A DNA stretch of 12,375 nt. It comes from JAFALX01 sp050734185 (GTDB lineage Bacteria; Chloroflexota; Dormibacteria; Aeolococcales; Aeolococcaceae). The notes beneath the pieces were generated by a model. It searched no databases. It had not been told where the DNA came from and saw only the letters and a list, made by a program, of their open reading frames with translations. The stretch spans positions 1 to 12,375 of the forward strand of contig JBOHUE010000184.1 of assembly GCA_050734185.1 (NCBI GenBank). The letters run 5' to 3'. A program made the translations under genes and the position numbers. Of the stretch, positions 1 through 5,618 are shown piece after piece (position 1 is the stretch's first letter; every line of letters starts with the position of its first letter).

Positions 1-670
1 CCGCCGCGGCGAGGCACCCACCGACGAACAGCGCCGCCGGGATGACACGGCTGGTGGGCAGCCCGTCGGTCCGAAGCGCGTCGAAGCTCACGAGCGCGGT
101 GATCGCACCGGCCAGCGCCGCCCGCCACAGGGGAGCGAGCGCTGCCGATGTCCCCGCGACCATGACCGGAGTGAGCACCGCGATGCCGGCAATGTCGCGC
201 AGCAGGCGTGTGTTCCCGCCCTCGACCGCTGACTTGCGGCGGAAGGCCAGCTGCGGCGCGCCGCCGATGACCAGTGCCGCGACCAGGCCCGCAGCCGCGC
301 GCACGCTCAGCGGCGTGACGCCGGCAAGGACCGTCGCGAAGGCTCCGACGGCGGCAACGGGGAGCGCCAGCGCCTCGAGCCCGGGCCTCCGTTCGCGTGG
401 GTAGACGACCATGTCGTACCCGGCGAGCAGCACCGCGGTGAACACCGCCAGCGCCGCATCGGCGATCGCGCTGTGCCGCAGGCCGAGCGCCTCCGGGCGG
501 ACGAGCACCGCCACCGCACAAACGGCGGCTCCGAACGCCGTGTGGACGAGCGGGAGCGGGACCTCGGAGAGCGAGTGGATCTCGTGGGTGATGCCCAGCG
601 CCTTGCGCGCTTCATCGGCCAGAAAAGCGTGTCCACGCGGGCGAAAGCCTGTTCGGCTATCCACGGTCAC
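1..670 (-). CDS. Multi-pass membrane protein of unknown function (partial, C-terminus off the left edge)
   Basis: About 223 codons are readable without a stop from GTG at 670 down to the window edge. After a ~45-residue hydrophilic N-terminus rich in Arg/His, roughly seven hydrophobic stretches follow, beginning near VHTAFGAAVCAVAVLV, AALAVFTAVLLAGYDMVVY and ALALPVAAVGAFATVLAG and continuing through VAALVIGGAPQLAF and IAGIAVLTPVMVAG, so it is an integral membrane protein. I do not recognise the family. The start is uncertain: GTG codons at 670 and 664 are possible, and another in frame at 715 would overlap the cupin gene; none has a clear ribosome binding site. It follows the cupin gene on the same strand with a 22-nt gap, so it may be the last gene of the mutase-cupin operon. 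The coding call rests on the frame giving long hydrophobic segments where the other frames give Arg/Pro-rich noise. Confidence 0.7.
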   Translation of the reverse strand, partial: MTVDSRTGFRPRGHAFLADEARKALGITHEIHSLSEVPLPLVHTAFGAAVCAVAVLVRPEALGLRHSAIADAALAVFTAVLLAGYDMVVYPRERRPGLEALALPVAAVGAFATVLAGVTPLSVRAAAGLVAALVIGGAPQLAFRRKSAVEGGNTRLLRDIAGIAVLTPVMVAGTSAALAPLWRAALAGAITALVSFDALRTDGLPTSRVIPAALFVGGCLAAA

Positions 671-689
671 CTGTGGATTGTGTGGAAAA
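657..689. promoter_or_regulatory. Cluster of three DnaA-box-like 9-mers
   Basis: On the plus strand this reads CTATCCACG (657-665), TGTGGATTG (672-680) and TGTGGAAAA (681-689). The last two are tandem and on the minus strand read CAATCCACA and TTTTCCACA; the first is in the opposite orientation. Against the DnaA consensus TTATCCACA they match 7, 7 and 8 of 9 positions. The outer ATCCAC/GTGGAT arms also form an inverted repeat around GGTCACCT. The cluster lies exactly at the presumed start of the membrane protein gene, an A/T-richer island in GC-rich sequence. It could be a DnaA-titration or DnaA-regulated site, a different repressor operator, or chance. Confidence 0.35.
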
Positions 690-692
690 CCA

Positions 693-1082
693 TCATGGCG
701 CGGTTGTCCCCTCACGTCCATAGGAGTCCTCGAGCCTGACAACGTCGTCGATCTCCGGTGAGGAGACCTCGACCAGATCGGTGTCCTCCACCGCGATGAA
801 GCGATGCCGGCGCGGGGGACGGATGCGCGCGCTCATGCCGGGCGTCAGGCGGTGGCGTTCGATCTCCCCGGAGTCGTTCTCGAGCAGCAGATCGAGCGCA
901 CCCGAGGTGATGAGGATGGTCTCGTCCTTGTGCTCGTGGTATTGCAGGCTCAATTGATGCCCGGCATTCACGTGGATCAGCTTGCCCAGGTAGCGATCCG
1001 TGATGGCCCAGCGCAGCTCGTAGCCCCAGGGCTTGTCGACGCGGCCCGCCCCGGCGGGTTGCACCGGTGCGGCGCCGGTCAC
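693..1082 (-). CDS. Mannose-6-phosphate isomerase-type cupin protein
   Basis: 129 residues from GTG at 1082, whose GTGA overlaps the TGA of the upstream mutase gene; this overlap picks the start and implies translational coupling. After a short Pro/Ala-rich leader the protein reads KPWGYELRW, then GHQLSLQYHEHKDE with the metal-ligand pattern H-x-H-x3-E, and later PPRRHRF, EVSSPEIDDVVRLEDSYGR. This is the single cupin of the type II phosphomannose isomerase family, normally the C-terminal domain of bifunctional GDP-mannose pyrophosphorylases, here as a stand-alone protein. Expected reaction: interconversion of fructose-6-P and mannose-6-P in the cytoplasm. The neighbouring mutase and the guanylyltransferase at 3588-4724, which lacks this domain, support the role. 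Such short cupins are also sometimes sugar-epimerase-like or regulatory, so activity is inferred. Confidence 0.85.
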   Translation of the reverse strand: MTGAAPVQPAGAGRVDKPWGYELRWAITDRYLGKLIHVNAGHQLSLQYHEHKDETILITSGALDLLLENDSGEIERHRLTPGMSARIRPPRRHRFIAVEDTDLVEVSSPEIDDVVRLEDSYGREGTTAP

Positions 1083-2536
1083 GCCGGCGTTCCGGCGGGA
1101 CTCGCAGCCTCCACGCCGGCGAGCTGCTCCATCGCGGCGATCAGCTGCTGCACACGTTCGCCGGTCGAGGCTTCCGCATACACGCGCATCAGCGGTTCGG
1201 TGCCGCTCATGCGCATCAGCACCCACGAACCGTCCGCGAGGTAGAACTTGTAGCCGTCGTCGTCGCGCACGCGCACGACAGCAGTCCCCTCGAACGTCGC
1301 CGGCTCGTGATCGCGCATGCGCCGGTACACATCCTGCTTGCGTTCGTCATAGCCCTCGCGCGGAAAGGAGATGTCGTGCCGGGCATAGGCGTGCGGTCCG
1401 ACGAGCTCCTCCAGGTGTGCGACGAGCCCCGACAGCGTCGTGCCGTACGCGATGATCATCTCGAGCACCATCAGACCCGAGAGGATCCCATCGCGTTCGG
1501 GGATGTGACCGCGGAAGGCGTAACCGCCCGACTCCTCGCAGCCGAACAGCGCGTTCGTCTCCGTCATCTTCTGCCCGATGTACTTGAAGCCCACGGGCAT
1601 CTCGTGGACGGTGACGCCGAAGCGGCTGCCCAGCGCGTCGAGCATGCTCGACGAGGTGATCGAGCGCACTATGTCGCCGCGCTCGCCGCGCTGCTCGAGC
1701 AGATACATGGCAAGCAGCGACATCACCTGCAGCTGGTTCACGTAGCGCCCGTTCTCGTCGATGACGCCGACGCGATCCGCGTCACCATCATTGGCGATCC
1801 CGGCGTCGAAGCCGCCCGCGGCCATGCGCTGCATCGCTTCGGGCATGTAGCGATCGATCGGTTCCGGGTGCATCCCACCGAAGCCAGGATTGCGTTCGCT
1901 GTGCAGCTGCTCGATCGTGATGCGGCCCGGCCCGACCGCCTCGGCGAGCAGCCCGGCGCCGGCGCCGTACATGGCCTCGTGCAGGACGCGAAGCCCGCTC
2001 TCGCGCAGCCGCGCCAGGTTGACCATCGTGCCGATCTGCGCCAGATACTCGGGAATGGGGTCGGCGAGCTCCAGACGACCCGTGTTCATCGCGTCCTCGA
2101 GTCCCATCGTCGTCACGCCATCGCGCAGCGCGCGCGCCGTGTCCTGCTCGATGTCCGCGACCACCGCGGGCGGCGCCGAGCCGCCGAAGTCCGGCTTGTA
2201 CTTGATGCCGTTGAACTCCGCGGAGTTGTGACTGGCGGTGATCGCCATCGCGCCGGCGGCCTGCTTGCGGATGACCGACCACGAGATGGCGGGCGTGGGC
2301 GCGACGCGATTGAGGAGCACCACGCGGCGTCCGTTGGCGACGAGCACGCGCGCCGCCTCGCGCGCGAACAGCTCGGCGCAATATCGCGAGTCATGGCCGA
2401 CCACAAGCGGGCGCGCGTCATCGCCGACGTACCAGGCGACACCCTGGGCCACGGCGCGCACGTTCGCGTAGGTGAAGTCGTCGGCAACGACGGCGCGCCA
2501 GCCATCAGTGCCGAATCGAATCGGCGAGGACGCCAT
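1079..2536 (-). CDS. Phosphoglucomutase/phosphomannomutase (alpha-D-phosphohexomutase family)
   Basis: 485 residues from ATG at 2536, beginning MASSPIRFGTDGWRA, the typical family N-terminus. Domain 1 has the active-site serine in TASHN (Ser102). Domain 2 has the Mg-binding loop NDGDADR (Asp250, 252, 254). Domain 3 has the sugar-specificity motif CEESGG (333-338), and domain 4 the phosphate-binding SGTEP (444-448). Length and motif order are those of a complete enzyme. It converts mannose-6-P to mannose-1-P and/or glucose-6-P to glucose-1-P; the CEESGG loop does not decide between them for me. The cupin gene immediately downstream (4-nt overlap) and the guanylyltransferase nearby favour a phosphomannomutase role. 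There is no Shine-Dalgarno before the ATG, but a TAGAAT box lies 8 nt upstream, which fits a leaderless transcript. Confidence 0.96.
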   Translation of the reverse strand: MASSPIRFGTDGWRAVVADDFTYANVRAVAQGVAWYVGDDARPLVVGHDSRYCAELFAREAARVLVANGRRVVLLNRVAPTPAISWSVIRKQAAGAMAITASHNSAEFNGIKYKPDFGGSAPPAVVADIEQDTARALRDGVTTMGLEDAMNTGRLELADPIPEYLAQIGTMVNLARLRESGLRVLHEAMYGAGAGLLAEAVGPGRITIEQLHSERNPGFGGMHPEPIDRYMPEAMQRMAAGGFDAGIANDGDADRVGVIDENGRYVNQLQVMSLLAMYLLEQRGERGDIVRSITSSSMLDALGSRFGVTVHEMPVGFKYIGQKMTETNALFGCEESGGYAFRGHIPERDGILSGLMVLEMIIAYGTTLSGLVAHLEELVGPHAYARHDISFPREGYDERKQDVYRRMRDHEPATFEGTAVVRVRDDDGYKFYLADGSWVLMRMSGTEPLMRVYAEASTGERVQQLIAAMEQLAGVEAASPAGTPA

Positions 2537-2544
2537 CGGCGCAC

Positions 2545-2550
2545 ATTCTA
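2545..2550 (-). promoter_or_regulatory. Candidate -10 box (TAGAAT) for a leaderless mutase transcript
   Basis: On the minus strand TAGAAT is followed by 8 nt and then the mutase ATG (2536). A -10 box at this spacing places the transcription start at or 1-2 nt before the ATG. There is no convincing -35 hexamer and no Shine-Dalgarno. The 63-nt gap to the divergent lipoprotein gene must hold both promoters. Confidence 0.4.
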
Positions 2551-2599
2551 CGCAGGGGCTGCGCGCCGGATTCCCGGCGCCCGCGGCGTTGTCGAGAAC

Positions 2600-3055
2600 A
2601 TGGGCCGGTCCGCGATCCTCCTCGCCGCCGCCGGGAGCGCACTGGTCGCCTGCGGCAGCACCGCACAGCCGGAGGTGCAATCGGCCGCGCCGCTGACCGC
2701 GCAGTCGGTTTCGGCGCGACAGACCGGCAACGCCCCGGCGCAGGTCGTCACGCCCACGATCTCGTACCAGTTGGACGACAGCGGGTCCCTGGTGATTCAC
2801 CTCACCGTGCGGTCGCAGGCACCAGGGGCGGAGACGGTCACGGTGCGTGCCTCGCTGTTCGATGCCGGGGGGGCGCTCATCGGAGACGCCACCGGCGGCC
2901 GGACTTCGGTCCCTCCCGGCAGCGCCGCCGACCTGCAGTTGAACGGCCCGGCGCCGCACGGAACCATCGCCGCCGCAACGTTCGAGGTCACCGACCTGAG
3001 CGCCGCGACGCCGCTGGCTTCGACGCCGATCCCGACGGGAGCGTCCGCGCCGTAG
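2600..3055 (+). CDS. Small secreted lipoprotein with a beta-sandwich-like domain
   Basis: 151 residues. The N-terminus MGRSAILLAAAGSALVAC is a signal peptide ending in the lipobox LVAC, so Cys18 should be lipidated and anchor the protein on the outer face of the membrane. A Ser/Thr/Ala/Gln-rich linker (about 19-50) follows. Residues ~52-135 alternate hydrophobic and polar residues (LVIHLTVRSQ, VTVRASLFDAGGALIGD, TFEVTDL), typical of an Ig-like or FxLYD-like beta-sandwich. It ends in a Pro/Thr-rich tail. No enzyme motif is visible and I do not recognise a named family. It is divergent from the mutase (63-nt gap) and its stop lies just before the structured repeats. Base composition is like its neighbours. 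The ATG lacks a strong ribosome binding site. Confidence 0.78.
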   Translation: MGRSAILLAAAGSALVACGSTAQPEVQSAAPLTAQSVSARQTGNAPAQVVTPTISYQLDDSGSLVIHLTVRSQAPGAETVTVRASLFDAGGALIGDATGGRTSVPPGSAADLQLNGPAPHGTIAAATFEVTDLSAATPLASTPIPTGASAP

Positions 3056-3075
3056 CACGCCGCCCGCCAAGCGTC

Positions 3076-3138
3076 GGCTGAGAAAGCCAAGCGCTGCGCT
3101 CGACCACAGGCGTCAGCCCCTCTGAGGTCTGCGCCTTG
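3076..3138 (+). repeat. Truncated copy (A) of the structured repeat
   Basis: It begins GGCTGAGAAAGCC and carries GCTCGACCACAGGCGTCAG and the hairpin up to CTGCGCCTTG, closely matching the first ~70 nt of copy B in the same orientation. The second half, including the closing arm of the outer stem, is missing or too diverged to align. The sequence GTCGGCTGAGAAA precedes both A (3073) and B (3167) as a direct repeat. Confidence 0.75.
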
Positions 3139-3169
3139 ATGCGCTGGTCCGCCGCTCCCGCACACCGTC

Positions 3170-3312
3170 GGCTGAGAAACCCACACGCTTCGCTCGACCA
3201 CAGGCGTCAGCCCCCTCTGGGGTCTGCGCCTTGCTGCTCGGCTCGCCCCCAGCTCCGAGGGCGGTCGGCTCGCCTCCGCAGACGGTCTCGCTCCGGTGTG
3301 GGTTCCGCAGCC
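3170..3312 (-). repeat. Full copy (B) of a ~143-nt structured repeat
   Basis: The ends pair with each other: 3170-3186 against 3296-3312 gives 15 of 17 base pairs, including nine consecutive pairs (AACCCACAC with GTGTGGGTT). Inside are two smaller hairpins: AGGCG...CGCCT, closed over a CCCC/GGGG stem, and CGCCC (3244-3248) with GGGCG (3259-3263). Copy B matches the reverse complement of copy C without gaps, with about 12 differences in 143 positions by hand count. I assign the minus strand as 'sense' because the homologous strand of copy C folds better (G-U rather than A-C at one position). Likely a REP/BIME- or MITE-like intergenic element; no transposase is nearby. Confidence 0.9.
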
Positions 3313-3404
3313 ACGGGCGGGGGCGGCGGAACCGCTCGCTCAGACGGCGACGCGCACCGTGTGCTTGTGCTGTCAGTCGAGCGCGACGGTGATCACGGTC
3401 GTGC

Positions 3405-3546
3405 GGCTGAGGAAGCCACACCGGAGCTCGACCGTCTGCGGAGGCGAGCCAACCGCCGTCGGAGCAAGCGGCGAGCCGAGCAGCAAGGCGCAGGCCCCAG
3501 AGGGGGCTGACGCCTGTGGTCGAGCGAAGCGTGTGGCTTTCTCAGC
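3405..3546 (+). repeat. Full inverted copy (C) of the structured repeat, best-preserved fold
   Basis: Terminal arms 3406-3421 and 3531-3546 pair at all 16 positions (one G-U). A 4/5-nt internal loop then leads to a perfect 8-bp stem, GCTCGACC (3426-3433) with GGTCGAGC (3518-3525). The interior has hairpin CGCCG (3454-3458)/CGGCG (3469-3473) and hairpin 3486-3498/3503-3515 with loop AGAG. The result is a closed stem carrying two hairpins. Compared with B, pairs in the outer stem and in the CGCC(C/G) hairpin are changed on both sides so that pairing is kept. It ends 41 nt before the stop codon of the guanylyltransferase gene. Confidence 0.9.
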
Positions 3547-3587
3547 GCGCCGAGGTGATCAGCTTCGCGCGACACCCAAGCACGCGC

Positions 3588-4724
3588 TTAGAGGAGCTCG
3601 GTGCGACCGGCCTGACGCAGGCGCTCGACCACCTCTTTGACTCGTTGCGCTTCTGACTGCGGGACGACGAGGAGCGCGTCGGGAGTGTCGACGACGACGA
3701 GTCCGTCGGCGCCGGCCACGACCACCAACCGACCCCCACGTGCCTCGATGGTGCAGCCGCGCGCGCCGATGGCCAGAGCGTCACCGGCCAGCACGTTGTC
3801 CTCGGCGTCCGCCTCGCCGGCCGCGACGCGCGCCGCGTGGAGGTCTCCCCAGGAGCCGAGATCGGACCACGGAAAGGCCGCCTCGACGACTGAGAGCCGG
3901 CTGGTGGTCTCGAGCACGAGCGGCTCCACGGCCGCGGGTTTCACTGACGAGTACGCCTCGGCCGCGGCGGGCTCGTCGCCGGCGAGACGGGCAGCCGCGG
4001 TTCGGTCCACGGCGGCCGCGACGCTCGGGTCGGCCCGCTCGAGCTCATCCAGGAACGTCGCTGCCGGCCAGGCGAAGAGGCCGAGGTTCCAGAGGTGGGT
4101 GCCGGCCTGGTGGTACGCCGCGGCGTCGGCGGCCCCGGGTTTCTCCACCATGCGAATGGCGCGGAAGGCCGGCAGCGCCGCGGCGGCAGCGGCCACGGGC
4201 CCGGGGAGTTGGCGCAGCGGTCGCCAGTCGGCGTCTTCAAGCTTCGCCCCGACCTCGATGTAGCCCATCCCGGATGAGGGCCACGTCGGGCGAAGCCCCA
4301 CGGTGGCGAGGCCGTTGGTCGCCAGCGCCCAGCCGGCTGAGGCGGCAACAGCGGCGCGGTACGCGGCGTCGTCGCCGACCTCGGCGTCGGCGTGGAGCGA
4401 CGCGATGAGGGCGTCCGGGTCGCGACGGCGCAGCAGCGCCGTCGCCAGGCCGAGTGCTGGTCCCGTCCCGCGTGCGTCGGGCTCGGCGATGATGCCGTCG
4501 GACCCAACCAGCCCGTGCAGCACCTGCGCGCACCCCTCGGCCTGCGTCGCGGCCGTCACTACGCTGACGGTGTCGCCGAGGTCGAAGACGCGCTCGACCG
4601 ACGCACGCAGCAGGGTCTTGCCTCCCGGCCCCAGCGGCAGCAGGTGTTTCGGGGTGGCTTTGCGTGACAGCGGCCACAGCCGCGTGCCGCCGCCGCCGGC
4701 GAGGACGAGGATGTGCAACCCCAT
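3588..4724 (-). CDS. manC: Mannose-1-phosphate guanylyltransferase (monofunctional)
   Basis: 378 residues from ATG at 4724 (MGLHILVLAGG...). The nucleotide-binding signature GGGGTRLWPLS (10-20) is followed by PKHLLPLG (25-32). Further family marks are EPDARGTGPALGLA, GMGYIEVG, MVEKPG, LWNLGLFAWPA and FPWSDLGSWGDL, ending in a left-handed beta-helix-like C-terminal part. It makes GDP-mannose from GTP and mannose-1-phosphate. The usual PADH-type motif reads HADAE here; the Asp is kept but the His is not. It stops at the length of enzymes without the C-terminal isomerase cupin, which is instead encoded at 693-1082. GGAGGA lies 11 nt before the ATG, a rather long spacing. A different sugar-1-phosphate substrate cannot be excluded. 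Confidence 0.9.
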   Translation of the reverse strand: MGLHILVLAGGGGTRLWPLSRKATPKHLLPLGPGGKTLLRASVERVFDLGDTVSVVTAATQAEGCAQVLHGLVGSDGIIAEPDARGTGPALGLATALLRRRDPDALIASLHADAEVGDDAAYRAAVAASAGWALATNGLATVGLRPTWPSSGMGYIEVGAKLEDADWRPLRQLPGPVAAAAAALPAFRAIRMVEKPGAADAAAYHQAGTHLWNLGLFAWPAATFLDELERADPSVAAAVDRTAAARLAGDEPAAAEAYSSVKPAAVEPLVLETTSRLSVVEAAFPWSDLGSWGDLHAARVAAGEADAEDNVLAGDALAIGARGCTIEARGGRLVVVAGADGLVVVDTPDALLVVPQSEAQRVKEVVERLRQAGRTELL

Positions 4725-4761
4725 GTGTCGCGGCGTCCTCCGGAGTTCGCGGTGACCGTTT

Positions 4762-4787
4762 CTTGAGTTCAAGACTCTGGGCGCCCA
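4762..4787. promoter_or_regulatory. Two adjacent perfect palindromes between divergent genes
   Basis: CTTGA-GT-TCAAG (4762-4773) and TGGGCGCCCA (4778-4787) lie 38-63 nt upstream of the guanylyltransferase ATG and just upstream of the -35 box of the plus-strand promoter at 4817. Such palindromes could bind a dimeric regulator acting on one or both genes. The sequence alone does not say which regulator, and GC-rich palindromes arise by chance. Confidence 0.3.
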
Positions 4788-4816
4788 AACCGCCGCCCAC
4801 GGGCCACCGAAGCGGG

Positions 4817-4844
4817 TTGACGGTTCCCTCTGACGGTGTACTGT
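4817..4844 (+). promoter_or_regulatory. Sigma70-type promoter for the zinc-ribbon gene
   Basis: TTGACG (4817-4822), a 16-nt spacer and TACTGT (4839-4844) match the -35 and -10 boxes of a vegetative promoter. The predicted start near 4851 gives a ~55-nt leader ending in GGAGGGACGAGG before the GTG at 4907, so unlike several others here this mRNA would have a normal ribosome binding site. Confidence 0.6.
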
Positions 4845-4906
4845 ACGGGCCAAGTATCACCAACCCCTGGGCGCCGATCAACGCGCCGACTGGAGGGACG
4901 AGGCGC

Positions 4907-5233
4907 GTGGCCGTAGACCAGACCCTGCGTTGCCGCGATTGCGGCGTCGACTTTATTTGGACCGAGGGAGAGCAGGAGTTCTACGCTTCGCGCGGCCTCA
5001 GTAACCCGCCGTCGCGCTGCCCCAACTGCCGGGCCGCGCGCCGTGCAAGCGGCGGTGGTGGTGGCGGTGGCGGTGGCGGCGGCGGTGGTGGCGGGTTCTC
5101 GCGCCCGGCAGCATCGCGGCAGATGTTCGAGGTGACCTGCGCCAACTGCGGTGGCATCGCCAAGGTGCCGTTCCAGCCGCGAGGCGACCGCCCCGTGTAC
5201 TGCAGCGACTGCTTCCGCGCCGCGCCGCGATGA
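4907..5233 (+). CDS. Two-module zinc-ribbon protein with polyglycine linker
   Basis: 108 residues from GTG at 4907, chosen because GGAGGGACGAGG lies just upstream and the conserved part starts at once (VAVDQTLRCRDCGVDFIW). The first module is CRDCG ... FYASRGLSNPPSRCPNCR, a CxxC...CxxC zinc ribbon of a type widespread in Chloroflexota-like genomes. A run of 15 glycines (5051-5095) links it to the second module, CANCGGIAKVPFQPRGDRPVYCSDCF, another CxxC...CxxC pair. There is no signal peptide or membrane segment, so it is cytoplasmic. The exact function is unknown; nucleic-acid or protein binding is the usual guess for such ribbons. The next gene starts 13 nt downstream, so the two probably share a transcript. 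Confidence 0.88.
   Translation: MAVDQTLRCRDCGVDFIWTEGEQEFYASRGLSNPPSRCPNCRAARRASGGGGGGGGGGGGGGGFSRPAASRQMFEVTCANCGGIAKVPFQPRGDRPVYCSDCFRAAPR
5051..5095 (+). repeat. GGY trinucleotide repeat coding for 15 glycines
   Basis: Fifteen consecutive Gly codons, almost all GGT or GGC, form a simple-sequence tract between the two zinc ribbons. Changes by whole codons would keep the frame and only alter linker length. Confidence 0.9.
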
Positions 5234-5246
5234 CCGCCGGCGCTGC

Positions 5247-5522
5247 ATGACGGAGGAGCGCACCGGACAGGAGATCGCCGTCGGCACGCGGGTGACGTTT
5301 CCCTATGGCGGCAGCCGCCGCACCGGGACCGTTTCCGACGTGTCGATGGTTCCTGACGGCGCCGGGGGCTCCACCCTCGCGTACCTCATCGACGTGGGCT
5401 CGCGGAAGGTCTTCGTGCAGAGCGATGGCATCGTCCCCGCCAGCGGGTCGGCGGCGCCGTTCGACCCCGTGGCCGAGGGCGTGGCCTACGGCCGCAAGCG
5501 CCCCCGTCCGGGCAAGCGCTGA
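5247..5522 (+). CDS. Small protein of unknown function, possible SH3-like beta-barrel
   Basis: 91 residues from ATG at 5247, beginning MTEERTGQEIAVGTRVTFPYGG. The centre (VGTRVTFPYGG...RRTGTVSDVS...LAYLIDVGSRKVFVQSDGIVPA) is rich in beta-strand patterns and resembles the SH3-like folds that begin with a 'G-x-x-V' strand. The C-terminus is basic (YGRKRPRPGKR), which would suit nucleic-acid contact. I do not recognise a family. It lies 13 nt downstream of the zinc-ribbon gene with no promoter between them, and no clear ribosome binding site precedes the ATG, so translational coupling is plausible. Codon use matches the neighbours. Confidence 0.7.
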   Translation: MTEERTGQEIAVGTRVTFPYGGSRRTGTVSDVSMVPDGAGGSTLAYLIDVGSRKVFVQSDGIVPASGSAAPFDPVAEGVAYGRKRPRPGKR

Positions 5523-5525
5523 GCT

Positions 5526-5607
5526 GCCGGCGGCGCGGGGAGGGATCGGCTTAATCGGCTCTGTAGCGGGCTAGTTGCCGGTCGGCGACCGGTTCCTCCC
5601 CGCCGGC
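5526..5607. repeat. Nested inverted repeats in the gap before the sortase gene
   Basis: GCCGGC (5526-5531) and GGGGAGG (5537-5543) pair with CCTCCCC (5595-5601) and GCCGGC (5602-5607), a 13-bp stem with a 5-nt bulge. Directly inside the right arm is the perfect palindrome CCGGTCG-G-CGACCGG (5578-5592). Between them the 9-mers ATCGGCTTA and ATCGGCTCT stand in tandem (5545-5562). There is no T-run. This could stop transcription from the upstream pair, form an operator, or both. Confidence 0.5.
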
Positions 5608-5612
5608 TGCGT

Positions 5613-5618
5613 TAAGCT
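5613..5618 (+). promoter_or_regulatory. Candidate -10 box (TAAGCT) for the sortase gene
   Basis: TAAGCT is followed by 8 nt and the ATG at 5627, the spacing expected for a leaderless transcript. No good -35 box is visible 16-18 nt upstream; that position overlaps the inverted repeats. Confidence 0.35.

Larger units (their letters stand above)
3056..3587. other. Gene-free gap between convergent genes, filled with structured repeats
   Basis: This 532-nt stretch separates the stop of the lipoprotein gene (plus) from the stop of the guanylyltransferase gene (minus). It holds a truncated repeat copy (3076-3138), a full copy (3170-3312), a unique spacer (3313-3404) with the 8-bp palindrome GTGATCAC at 3389-3396, and an inverted full copy (3405-3546). 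I see no credible protein gene and no tRNA fold. Open frames exist across the repeats but look like by-products of GC-rich sequence. No stem is followed by a T-run, so there is no classical intrinsic terminator, although the large inverted repeat could still act as one. Confidence 0.8.

Noticed and set aside
657..689. A chromosomal replication origin
   Set aside because: Three imperfect boxes without an AT-rich unwinding element or dnaA/dnaN neighbours are not enough; kept only as a DnaA-box-like cluster.
1067..3055. A 662-codon plus-strand open frame across the mutase gene, in frame with the lipoprotein
   Set aside because: Up to ~2560 it is the antisense of a motif-complete mutase and its translation is Arg/His/Asp-rich without domain features. 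Only the part from the ATG at 2600, with a signal peptide and lipobox, is credible.
3405..3588. Intrinsic terminator for the convergent genes
   Set aside because: Stems are strong but no T-run follows on either strand. Factor-dependent or structure-based termination remains possible.
3113..3640. Open frames across repeat copies B (minus) and C (plus) giving similar peptides (GEPSSKAQ...PEGADACGRAKRV)
   Set aside because: The peptides are similar because the DNA is repeated. Differences between copies often change residues, while several preserve stems, and the ORF ends fall at unrelated places. Such peptides are probably spurious annotations.
3740..4408. Long plus-strand frame opposite the guanylyltransferase
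   Set aside because: Extremely Arg/Pro-rich with no motifs, a typical shadow in GC-rich DNA.
4981..5163. Minus-strand frame with a polyproline run
   Set aside because: It is the complement of the polyglycine linker of the zinc-ribbon protein.
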